Shown one piece after another: positions 11,177 to 21,258 of a DNA stretch of 64,000 bases. Numbering within the stretch: position 1 is the first letter of the stretch; every line of letters begins with the position of its first letter. The translations under genes and the position numbers were made by a program. The stretch comes from Gelatoporia subvermispora B. Taxonomy: Eukaryota; Basidiomycota; Agaricomycetes; Polyporales; Gelatoporiaceae. The DNA lies in NCBI GenBank assembly GCA_000320605.2, contig KB445798.1, positions 831,037 to 895,036 on the forward strand. Direction: 5' to 3'. The notes under the pieces are model-generated. The model worked only from the letters and a program-made list of their open reading frames with translations, was not told where the DNA came from and searched no databases.

Positions 11177-11835
11177 ATGGCTACTGTTGATAACACCCTG
11201 GGAGCTGGTCTCATAGGTGTGCTGGATATGGATCGCGTAAATGTTCTATTGACACCCGAATGATAGGCATGGTAGTCTCAGCGGCGTAAGTTTGTCCTTC
11301 ACGTCGATCCTGACTCAATCCGAGGAACTGAAGCCCACGAGTATGTATGGCGTCACGACTGTCCAGGCGTATACCTATTCTCGTGGATGTGAGACGGATT
11401 CGGCTCTACTCAAGTCTACAGTGAGTCCAGGTTCTATATGGACACGACTCTTCATTGTGTTTGATCGACGTGCATTAGATATTAGTGCTGTGGTATGACC
11501 AGAATTGCCAGGCCGCCTCTCAGTAAGGCTCAACAGTTTCGGTGCAGGCTGCTGGATACAACACATCAAATCCTGATCACGCACGCGATATACTGGTATG
11601 CGGTCACGGAGTTTGGCAATGCGATCGCGTTGGCCAGTCCTGTATGGCAAGTTTGCACTACCCTTGATGCTGAGTCCACAATGAATCCTTGAACGCCCAC
11701 ATGTATTATGTAGGAGTATTATCGTGGGTACGATTTCTTCACCTGGATCATATGCTGACCATTGATGTACAGGCCAGCATGCCAATTTTTGTAAACATCA
11801 CCATTGTTCATACCCGCGAGTCCCCTCGATACTGA
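11177..11835 (+). CDS. truncated DUF6534-type membrane protein
   Basis: Exon chain: M-A-T-V-DNTLGAGLIG, GMVVSAA, MYGVTTVQAYTYSRG with SALLKSTV, then LLDTTHQILITHAIYWYAVT with EFGNAIALASPVW, then ASMPIFVNITIVHT and a stop at 11833. These are the N-terminal membrane segments characteristic of the Agaricomycete seven-TM-like family whose C-terminal domain is DUF6534 (the L-D-T-x-H-Q-x-L-I and N-F/Y-G-N-x-x-A-L motifs are diagnostic). The C-terminal half, with its W-L-G-G-x-x-x-C-D block and R-T-G-F-x-x-T-D block, is absent, because a second gene of the same family converges from the other strand 150 bp away. It is therefore a truncated copy or pseudogene. Family function is unknown. Confidence 0.65.
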
Positions 11836-11984
11836 CGCCACGGGTAGGCATTCATGCAATCCATCATTCGTATGTAAGCGACGTCGACATACCCCAGAGA
11901 GCTCGCTTGACAGGAAGACCAGCATTTTCTGTGTCAGAATATGGAACAGTGAGCACGAATAGGTCTGTCTCGTCGGGTGCCTTT

Positions 11985-13681
11985 CTAACGTTCTGCAGTT
12001 AGCTCTAAAATGGACCGGTTGGCGCACTGGAGAAAATATGCCGTGATTTCTATGATTGTATGACCAGCCAGTTCACCTCCTGAATGCTGGCCATTGACGG
12101 AATAAATATCGTAGCTCTTGTCATCTATTGGTGAACTTGGAAGGGATACCGTTATGAGATTGGCGATAGCGCACAGACTGAGGGGCGGGATTTATGCTCG
12201 ATGTCACTATCATCCGGGATGTCACTCACGTTGTAAGAACAGCGGTGTTGATGCTATATAGCATCAGTATCTTCACCACGGAGTCGGTTCTGGGTTCATT
12301 CATGAGGACCGCTACGATATATTGCCGACATAAGCTTCACTTCTGGAACCCGGTCCGACACTGATGGAGCACGATGATTTGAGCATATGCGATCAAGATG
12401 TCGCCTACTGCACAGAAGCTGAGGCCGACATAAAGGGAGGTCTATAAGAGTCATGAATGTTGCAACACCACTGTTGACACCGCGACATGACGTACTGAAA
12501 CACTCGACAGGCTCTGATAGTTATCAGTCGTCGCTCTAGGGAAGGACGACTTCCATAAGCTCCTTGAATGGCCTGAGTTTCTGGTCCCAGGCTTACAGTC
12601 GAGTCGCAACAACTACGCGAGTAGACGAATAATAAGCATTGAAGACAGAAGGAGTCATGGAGCAAGCCACGGGAAAGCTCACGTAGGACGATAGCTGCTC
12701 AGACCACGCACATTAGTCACAATAATATCTGACTGATGATTACCACATACCAAACCCAGCAAGGGAGCACGCGAGCTACAATCAACAAGCGTCTTCAGAT
12801 CTCAGACCACAGATGATTGTGGCGTATATAGCGCACTTACGACTGCGATGACCACGAAATATCCTCGTATGCCCGCTTTCCAGTCAATTCTGCTGACTAT
12901 CAAGGTGGTGAAGATGCCAAAATCTGAACGGTCCTATGCACATACTGTTCCAGATCCTCACGAAAAAGATACTGAAGCAGGTTTAGCAGAACCTCGGGCC
13001 CATCAATGACAACATACATCCTGATGATCAACTCCATCGTGGCCTGCCAAAAGCGCCGCCTATCAGACTCGGCTTCAAACGCAGTGAACAGCTTATACGC
13101 TTACAAACACTGGTATGCTGGCCTGGATCTCACACGTAGGTCACTCTGTCATAACCGCGGATCGGTGCTGAAAGGCTTACAATGACACTCCTGAGAGGTA
13201 TCTATCAAAATCCACGCACTAAACCGATATAATTGACTCTTACCATGTTGGACGAGTAACCGCGAGCGCGTTGCCAAAATTGGATATTGCGTACTCGTAG
13301 AGGCCCTGAGTGAGCAATATTTGATGTAACGTATCGAGGATCCTGAGCGCTATGGATTGATGCTAGCCCTGGTAGATACAGCGACGACTACACCCACCAC
13401 AAGATGAAGATCTACATGAGCTTTGGCAAAGCCCACCGAGGCTTTCAAAGGAAGCGGATCTGCTTGGCTGCGACGGTGATACGTGTATATCCGTACAATC
13501 GTCACGCCGTACATCCTGGACGATTCACTTTAGGTCTCTGGAGATGTTCGAAGCTAGGTAGGCCTACACCGCGGACAAAACTACCCCTGTGCTGCGTTTG
13601 ACGTCAAGTCTGGGATCTAGCGGATGAAGACATACCAATTAAATATGCTCCCAACGTATTATCCAAGCCAGGCTCCACCAT
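11985..13681 (-). CDS. DUF6534-family multi-pass membrane protein
   Basis: Start MVEPGLDNTLGAYLIG, then MYGVTIVRIYTYHRR with ADPLPLKASVG, then ALRILDTLHQILLTQGLYEY and AISNFGNALAVTRPTW. After a poorly resolved middle part (including FEAESDRRRFWQATMEL near 13050) come the DUF6534 core segments: AVGDILIAYAQIIV, CRTGFQ spliced to KTDSVVKILMLYSINTAV, and TLCAIANLITVSLPSS. The last recognisable piece, AYFLQCANRSILELTAER, ends at TAG (11985-11987) and aligns with the final helix of the family (F-Y-F-x-x-x-K-x-Y-x-N-S-x-L-A-T-L-N-A-R). Expected topology is seven helices in the plasma or an internal membrane. The middle exons at about 12480-13090 are uncertain. Confidence 0.7.
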
Positions 13682-13884
13682 GTCGGGCTCGTCAGTGAGA
13701 GAGAGAGAGGGAACTGCCAACGTCGCTTCACGGGGATAGATCAGGGAGGGTAACATACACAATTCACGTCCTCTGGTATATCGCGGATGGAGGCAATGGT
13801 GGAGACACAAGAGACAGAACACGAGATCAGATCGGAGTCTCGCTGTGCCACGCCCCGGGTTGCGAGAGACATTGGCGCATCTGG

Positions 13885-14530
13885 AATGCCACCCCATATC
13901 ACTGACCAAATGAAAGTCATAACCTTATCCGGGTCGCCGGATGACATGAAGCGCGGTCATGGTTCTCTGCAATTGCGGACCGCAATGCTATCACTTATGC
14001 CTGAGCCCAGACCAATTATTCTAAACGCATATGCCCACAGGCAAACCTAGCGAGTCCCCACTGACATCACAGGTGTCATCGAAAGAGAACATCTACACGG
14101 ATGGGGGCTGTGTTGGTATGGCAGTGGGACGTGACAAGGTGCAGGTAGTGCTTTGCAGGGGTCTACCCCCGGGTCTCGGCGCTCCGACCCCTACCCGCAC
14201 CCGCGAGGGTCGGCAACCCGCATGCACGGGTACGGGTTGTCACGGGTCCCCCGCGGGGTCCGAGGGTTTTACACGGGTTGGAGGCTTGTGGACGGGTCAT
14301 CTCATAGTGCACGCGAACCCGCCGTTATTTACAATCAGATACAAGTCTTGTATGTACGTAGATATTACAGACTATGTATTCTACTCACTCTTGGTGCCAC
14401 GGAGGCACATCAGGAAAATGTCGTGTTGGCTTTGACGCCTTTGGCCTGCCTTTCGAGGCTTGCCGGCGTCTTTGCTCCCTCGTCGCGCGTCGCAAAGGTG
14501 TTCAAGGCGCACGCAAGGTCCAAAAAGGCG
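13885..14530 (+). repeat. 646-bp direct repeat, copy 1 (gap-flanking)
   Basis: Matches 14872-15517 with a constant offset of 987 bases. Starts AATGCCACCCCATATC and stops exactly at the first N. It contains a copy of the left end of the hAT element (from 14146) and part of the 151-bp MITE. A duplication bounded exactly by an N run is most easily explained as two overlapping contig ends that were not merged. Confidence 0.9.
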
Positions 14531-14871
14531 NNNNNNNNNNNNNNNNNNNNNNNNNNNNNNNNNNNNNNNNNNNNNNNNNNNNNNNNNNNNNNNNNNNNNN
14601 NNNNNNNNNNNNNNNNNNNNNNNNNNNNNNNNNNNNNNNNNNNNNNNNNNNNNNNNNNNNNNNNNNNNNNNNNNNNNNNNNNNNNNNNNNNNNNNNNNNN
14701 NNNNNNNNNNNNNNNNNNNNNNNNNNNNNNNNNNNNNNNNNNNNNNNNNNNNNNNNNNNNNNNNNNNNNNNNNNNNNNNNNNNNNNNNNNNNNNNNNNNN
14801 NNNNNNNNNNNNNNNNNNNNNNNNNNNNNNNNNNNNNNNNNNNNNNNNNNNNNNNNNNNNNNNNNNNNNNN
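14531..14871. other. assembly gap (341 N)
   Basis: Run of undetermined bases. Confidence 1.
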
Positions 14872-15517
14872 AATGCCACCCCATATCACTGACCAAATGA
14901 AAGTCATAACCTTATCCGGGTCGCCGGATGACATGAAGCGCGGTCATGGTTCTCTGCAATTGCGGACCGCAATGCTATCACTTATGCCTGAGCCCAGACC
15001 AATTATTCTAAACGCATATGCCCACAGGCAAACCTAGCGAGTCCCCACTGACATCACAGGTGTCATCGAAAGAGAACATCTACACGGATGGGGGCTGTGT
15101 TGGTATGGCAGTGGGACGTGACAAGGTGCAGGTAGTGCTTTGCAGGGGTCTACCCCCGGGTCTCGGCGCTCCGACCCCTACCCGCACCCGCGAGGGTCGG
15201 CAACCCGCATGCACGGGTACGGGTTGTCACGGGTCCCCCGCGGGGTCCGAGGGTTTTACACGGGTTGGAGGCTTGTGGACGGGTCATCTCATAGTGCACG
15301 CGAACCCGCCGTTATTTACAATCAGATACAAGTCTTGTATGTACGTAGATATTACAGACTATGTATTCTACTCACTCTTGGTGCCACGGAGGCACATCAG
15401 GAAAATGTCGTGTTGGCTTTGACGCCTTTGGCCTGCCTTTCGAGGCTTGCCGGCGTCTTTGCTCCCTCGTCGCGCGTCGCAAAGGTGTTCAAGGCGCACG
15501 CAAGGTCCAAAAAGGCG
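14872..15517 (+). repeat. 646-bp direct repeat, copy 2
   Basis: Second copy of 13885-14530; it begins immediately after the last N. Sequence continues past it into the rest of the hAT element, so this copy is the one attached to the full element. Confidence 0.9.
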
Positions 15518-18463
15518 GGAAAGTAAACTTGATATTTTCCTGATGCACGCAATGATATCTTTCTCTGTCAAAAAGCCAAGACGTACCCACTCTCCGAGGC
15601 ATAGAAGGGCCCGAACCGAGCGCGCCGAAAGTCCATTGCGTATGTGAGAGAGCAAGAGCCGTCCACGGCTGAACACTCGTTCGACGTCCACCGAGGTTGC
15701 TACAAGGGTGATTACTAATTAGCACGGGACTCGAATGGAAGTGAATAAAAGCACGCACGAGGAATGGACAGGTAGTTCATGGCCATCCGGGATAATCTCG
15801 GATAGATGTGACGCCGCTCCTGCCACCAGCGCAGCGCGTCACTCATGCTCTCGCAGTCCGCTGCAAGATAGCAATCGAGCTCGTCCCGGGTATCGATGTT
15901 GCCGCTGCTCATGAGAGCAGGGATGTTGTCGAATATATTTGATGACATGCTCTGCACAAACATGAGTAACATTATTCGAGACAACAGAGAGAACATACCT
16001 TTCTTCCTGTATCCGGCGCAAATACAGGTATCTTATTTGAGAGTTGAATCTCGCTTGTTGCATACTTGCGTCTCCATTCATCGCGCACAATGCGTTCTGC
16101 TGTGTTGACCCAATCCGGTTCCCAGTCGGCTTGACGAAAGTAATTGAGCTTGTATTGTGGATGCAGCACTATAATGTAGACATTAGATATGTATAGCACC
16201 ATGTAGCAAGGAAACACTCACCCATAGCAATGCGATAAACCTCGGTATGGTCAGTCTTATCATAATATCGGTTCAGCGTCGCTTTGCCGAAGGTGAGGGC
16301 TGACGTGATTGGAGGAAGGTAGCGTCCATCGACCAGAGCATCTGCGAGAGTCTTGTCTATATAATCCATCGCGGGGATGACTGTTGTGAGGCTAGGCGTC
16401 CCACGCGAGAAGAACTGGGTCGCGTGCTTGAAGATCTGCGTGAATATCAATCAGCCAAACCCGAAACGAATAAAAGGAGTGAACGTGCCTTTAAAACATC
16501 CCGCAACTGTGCGACAATCGTCCACTCGTCATCGCTGAGCTCATATTTGCGAAGCTCAAGAGCGCGGTCCATTGTGATTGCGTCGATCGCCTTGCGGTAT
16601 TCAAGCGCGAACTCGAGCATATTGAACGTTGAGTTCCAACGTGTCGAGACGTCTCGTGGCATCTTTCTTTTGCGCAGCCCCGTGGTCTCGAGAATGTGGA
16701 ACCACGCTGGCAACAGCCGTGTGGAGGAGTGAATGATGGCGAAGGAAATCTTGCGGACCTATCAAGGTAGTCAGAATCGCACAGCGATCAATTAGTATGG
16801 TCACTTACCTTTGCAAGGACCATTTTCACAGGCATGACAGACGCATTGAACGCCTTCTGTTCGCTAGATGACAGCGTGCTGTGAAGATCATACAGACCAT
16901 CCACATTGTCGTCATCATCGCTGTCATCCGCGACATCCTCATCGGCCTGCTCCAGCTCTAACTCGAGATCCTCAAGTACGTTAGCCAGTTCATTCTCGGT
17001 CTCACCAATAATGTCGTCCAGGTCTGCCTTGGATGCATTAAACTGTCGCAACACGCTCTTCGCGACGAGGTTGATGATATGGGCGAAGCAACGCGTGCGA
17101 CTAGCTGCGCCTGAGAACTCCTCGACAAGATCGGCCAGTACATCGATAAGGACGTCGTTCGATGTCGCATTATTGGCGGTTATACCGAGTATCTGTAAAT
17201 ACGATATTAGTAAATGGATGTAGAGTACACTCAGCCTACATACCTTTTGCTCGAGATTGTATGTGGTGAGGATGTCCTTAAAGGCTCGTGCGAGATTGGA
17301 CCCACTATGCGAGACCGGTAACTCAACAATGTCGAGAAGGGTGCTGATAGCGTCACCTTTGTGATGGAAATGAGCAGTCACTGCCATGAACGCCTTATGA
17401 TTAGGCGACGTCCAGCAGTCTGTGGCGAAATTGATCTCGCCGGGGTGCTCCTGCAATCGCAGTTAGTTTGCAAAACCGATATCAGATGGATGGACTTACA
17501 TGCATGATGCGCTCGATATGCTTACGAGCGCCATCAAACACTGTGTGAATGTCACGGCTGACGGTTAAAATAGAAGGAAGTTGATATTCGGGCCTGCCTG
17601 TCTTCATCAGGTGCTTGAAGCCCGGGTCCTGGACAATGCTGTAGGGGCGCTGACTCTCAGCACACCACCTAACAATGGCGGCCCTGCGAAAATGTGTCTA
17701 TGAGCAACCAGTTAAAAAAATGAAAATGGAACGTACCTTGCTTCAACAGCAGTATGTTGACGGCTTGAATAGGAGACCTTGGCGCCACCGATGCGCTCAA
17801 ACGAGGTGGTCAAAAGCCCAGTTCGCCTGAACTGCTGGACTGCCTCTCGGGCTGCATTCGGCTTGTGGCCGTCGGCAGCAGCGACCGCGTCAATTCCCCA
17901 GCACGCCTTGGCATGCTTGCCGAGGTTGCTGGTAGATGTCGAGTCTTTTGTGTCGAGATAGCGTTGGATTTCCTTCGTGCACCCATAGTTGGCACAGCGA
18001 AAGACATGGGCACGACGCCCTTTGTCGTCATGAATGATGCTGATATCCGGTTTGAAGAAGGCATAGACGGAGGCGGTCCAACGGCGAGAAAGTCGAGCTG
18101 AAAATGAACGACAATAAGGTTCAGTGGTGTCATGACAAAGAAGGAAATCGATGTCTCACCTAATTCGGCCTTGGCATCCTCAATGGCAGGCTCGTCGTCG
18201 CTGGAGATGACAACCATGTCGCCAGAATCAGATACTTCTGTCACAGAAGGAGCGCGGGCATGTAGGATATCAGAGGCCGGTGGCTGAGGTTCAGAAAGAG
18301 TGACAGGGGTGGAAGATGTTGAAAGAACAGGTGACCCCGAAGAATCACCGGGGCTGACAGCGTGGCTCGGGCGCCCCTTTTTCTGGGTGGCAGCTTCTTC
18401 CGCTGCCGCTGCGGCCTTTTCGGTGGCTTTACGCTTCCGAGGAGGGCGGGTGTCAGTTGTCAT
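15368..18463 (-). CDS. hAT transposase with BED zinc finger and dimerisation domain
   Basis: About ten exons. After a Lys/Ala/Ser-rich leader (MTTDTRPPRKRKATEKAAAA) comes a BED-type finger: FRCANYGC ... NLGKHAKACWG (C-x4-C...H-x4-C). The RNase H-like core shows INFATDCWTSPNHKAFMAVT (first catalytic Asp), ILGITANNATSND, the conserved CFAHIINLVAKSVL, and RDVSTRWNSTFNML. The C-terminal dimerisation region reads WWQERRHIYPRLSRMAMNYL, then PTSVDVERVFSRGRLLLSH with the catalytic Glu. The second catalytic Asp, normally in a D-N-A motif, reads N-N-A here (codon AAT), so activity is doubtful. The reading frame continues through a 151-bp MITE plus its 2-bp duplication (51 extra codons), ending CLRGTKSE. 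Acts in the nucleus on the element ends. Confidence 0.9.
15395..15545. mobile_element. CATCAGG-type MITE, copy 1, nested in the hAT transposase
   Basis: 151 bp, starting CATCAGGAAAAT and ending ATTTTCCTGATG, flanked by a 2-bp duplication CA (15393-15394 and 15546-15547). Read on the transposase strand, removing the element and one duplicate converts ...DIIAC + insert + CLRGTKSE into a continuous ...DIIACLRGTKSE-stop, which supports the exact boundaries. The insert is 153 bp including the duplication, so it preserves the reading frame. Confidence 0.88.
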
Positions 18464-18978
18464 GTCACCAGAGTCAAAGAGGAAGCTAGTACGAGTCCTG
18501 ACCCAGAGAAGCTCAGATAATCGGACGTATTTCCAGGAGAGACACAGAGAGCACAGAGAAGGACTAAGCTTAGATAAGAACTATATAGTACACGGAAGTA
18601 TTGTGTACTAAGATCTGAGTGAACGCCATTCCTAGCAGGCAGTTGCCTAATTGAGCGAATGACCACCTAATTAGGTGAAGGAGCGCCAAACGCCACAAGG
18701 GCGCTGACCAATCATGTGCTGCTGGTACGCCGGAAGACTCGTACTTCGTTCTAGGACAACGTGGTATATATTTTTTGGTTGCAATTGAGCCAACGAGCTC
18801 GTTCAAGTAATAATACATGAAAATCAATAACATTTACAGCCTGGTTTAGTGAAGGGTCCCGAAGGGTCACCCAAGGGTACCGAGGGTCAGAAGGCGCCGA
18901 CCCTGACCCTAACCCCCGCGGGTAGGGGTACTTGACCCTCGCGGGTTACCCCTACCCCTGCAAAGCACTAGGTGCAGG

Positions 18979-19967
18979 GCAAAACTTCGGCTTCACATGT
19001 CGTTACTAATTTCCAATACAAGGATGCGCAATTGGGTTCAATGCGATCATTGGACAAAACTCCCTCAAAACTACAACACTCACTTGTTTTTGTCGCTAAA
19101 GCTGTAAGTTGCGACATACGGTGAAAAGGCTTGATCCAGCAATGCCCACAATAGTTTCAAAGACTGTTCCGCTCGACTCCAGCGCCTCGGCACCCCTCCG
19201 GGCGCTGTGGGCCGTGGCGCAGAACATCGTGATGCCTTGCGTTTGTATTTCCGCTTTGCAATCATAGGCAAGAACTGCGCGGCAGCAGAGATTTCCCACA
19301 ACCACTCGAGGGTCTCTCCTGACTCCTGATTCTCTGTGGCCCGGCCGGATACTGATCGAATAGAGAAACCTTGAAGTCAGATCTTGGAGCCAAGAAAAAC
19401 AAATGTTTGGATTGAGGTCGCAGCTTTCGAAAGTCCCTTGATTTCGGATTTCACTTACGGGACCGCAGCAAAGGCATAGCGTGATTCGAGAGTGACTTGG
19501 CCGGATCACAGCTGCTTTCCAGCCGATCTCAAAACTCTAGACAGGTCGCGCGCGACCACAACATGTCTGAGTTTCAACTCGGCACGCCCGGCAGGTGGCT
19601 GATCGAGGTCAAACAGGTCGACCTACGAGCGGGAAATCCGGAGCAACCAGACCTGTCCCCACAGCTTCATGACATTGTCCCAGTCAAGTTTTCCGTCACA
19701 GACCACAATTGAGCAATTCACCTGGTTAAGCTCAGCATCACAGCCTGTCCAGTCACGGTCGAGCCGTGTTACACACTGCACACAGTTCTCTGCAGTTTGA
19801 GCCTTGGCCCTGCTCACCCGACATCGGTCAAACTCATTCTCCGTTATGGCTGATGATGCATACATTCCTTGACCGGCTCGATGTCTGTGATGTACGACAC
19901 AATCAACCGTCATGATGTGTCTACGTCTATGATAGTGTGAGGTGGTCTTGACTCGGGACCGTTCACA
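18979..19967. other. region between two hAT insertions
   Basis: About 1 kb without recognisable genes; open frames are short and mutually overlapping on both strands. Confidence 0.45.
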
Positions 19968-19975
19968 GTGGTCCC

Positions 19976-20620
19976 TAGTGTTGTACAGGGCTCGGCTCGG
20001 CCCGAAGCCCCGGGCTTGGGCTCGGCTTCGAGCGGCTCAGGCTTTTGAGATCACGAGCCGAGCCCTGGACTGAGGGCTTGGCCCCGCAGGGCTCGGCTCG
20101 GGCCTGAGCCCGGGCTTTAACAGCTCAGTACAGATAACAATGTATGTGTTGTACCACAGAACAAATTATATTTAGAGTCGTCAAAGACGGTTGCAGAGCT
20201 GGTAACATACCATATGCATGCTCCTAGCCCTACCAGAGGACGTTCAGCATGATGTCGAAGAATGATGCCGTCGGATGCTACGAAGCACGTGACCACCAAA
20301 TGTAGTGTCCACTGCGCACGGAGGCATACGATGCCGCAGGCCCACAAATTGAGGACTCCGGAGTGGCTCAATCACGATGTTGAGATGATGTGGGAGATCC
20401 ATAAACCTGGAATGCGCGTCAGAACATCTTCAGGATACTAATTTAGAGGGCCTTCACCGATACTTGAAAGCCCCGGGCTTGCGGGCTCGGCTCGGGCTTT
20501 CAGAATGTCGAGCCGAGCCCTCTGGGAGGGCCTGCAGGCGGCTCGGGCCCGGCCTGGCTCGGCTTTTGAGGGCCCGCTCGGGCCGGCTTAGGCTTCAAAG
20601 CCCGGCCCTGTGCAACACTA
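19976..20620. mobile_element. non-autonomous hAT element, 645 bp
   Basis: Ends TAGTGTTGTACAGGGC and the inverse of TAGTGTTGCACAGGGC (15 of 16 identical), with an 8-bp target duplication GTGGTCCC at 19968-19975 and 20621-20628. Subterminal regions of about 140 bp are rich in GGGCTCGG / CCGAGCCC repeats in both orientations. The centre (about 20115-20460) is AT-richer and has no credible coding sequence. The ends differ from those of the hAT at 15133, so it belongs to a different hAT family. Confidence 0.93.
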
Positions 20621-20628
20621 GTGGTCCC

Positions 20629-21258
20629 ATAGGGAGATGTGCTGCAGTCAGGCCATACTGTCAGTTTGATGTATCAACCAGCTCTGAGGACCGCACGATC
20701 GCGATGCATCAAGTTCTGTGAGTATCGTATTTGGCGCTGATATATCACGCCACAACGGCCGATCCATCAGGATACATCAGCATCTGCCCGGCGGCTCTGC
20801 TCTTTCGCGGGCGCCAGGATCACCGTTATAAGCATGCTCGGAGGCATGTACGGGATTCTCACTCCCCCTGGGCATATGTGCATCATTGCCCGCTCCGCAC
20901 AACGCTACGTTACTCCAGGCGACTGCCACCTCGCTTATCCCCTCTGCGCATTCGGTGCCTTGATTCACTCTCGTTCACGCTCTGTTTTCGGCAACGCCAC
21001 TGGCATTCCGAGCACCACGTACGACTACCATCGACACTGCGAAAGTCCGACGACTACCCCGACACGACAATACTGTCTGCAACCCACGACTGCGCCCAGA
21101 GCAAGACTCCGATACTCACGGTATGCATCCTCCCTCGCATGGCTGTTCTGACCCTTCTGCTCACATCCTGCTGCGCTTCGCAACTTCGGGACCTTTTCCA
21201 GCACTGTATACAAGCAGGTTACACTTCGACGCAATGAACGCGCACACAAGGCAAGTAC
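20629..21258. other. intergenic region, possible gene fragments
   Basis: Long frames exist on both strands (e.g. 20731-21237 +) but they have no recognisable motif. The minus-strand stretch 21025-21249 might include a 3' exon of the disrupted gene that follows. Confidence 0.35.

Larger units (their letters stand above)
13682..15132. other. upstream region, assembly gap and duplicated sequence
   Basis: No gene supported. Contains the upstream region of the gene at 11985-13681, the run of N at 14531-14871, and a repeated segment described separately. The 134-residue open frame seen twice (14031 and 15018) is only a consequence of the repeat. Confidence 0.5.
15133..18970 (-). mobile_element. 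hAT-superfamily DNA transposon, 3,838 bp
   Basis: Perfect 16-bp terminal inverted repeats (TAGTGCTTTGCAGGGG) are flanked by an 8-bp target duplication GGTGCAGG (15125-15132 and 18971-18978), the hAT hallmark. Both subterminal regions (about 150 bp each) are packed with short CGGGT/ACCCG and GGGTC/GACCC motifs in both orientations, probable transposase-binding repeats. The interior encodes one transposase on the minus strand. A 151-bp MITE is nested in its 3' coding end. A partial second copy of the left end at 14146 belongs to the gap-flanking duplication. Confidence 0.95.

Noticed and set aside
14031..15422. Two identical 134-codon plus-strand frames
   Set aside because: They are the same sequence in the gap-flanking duplication and cover the terminal repeats of the hAT element.
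20731..21237. 168-codon plus-strand frame
   Set aside because: Low information, His/Arg/Ser-rich, overlaps frames on both strands, no family motif.
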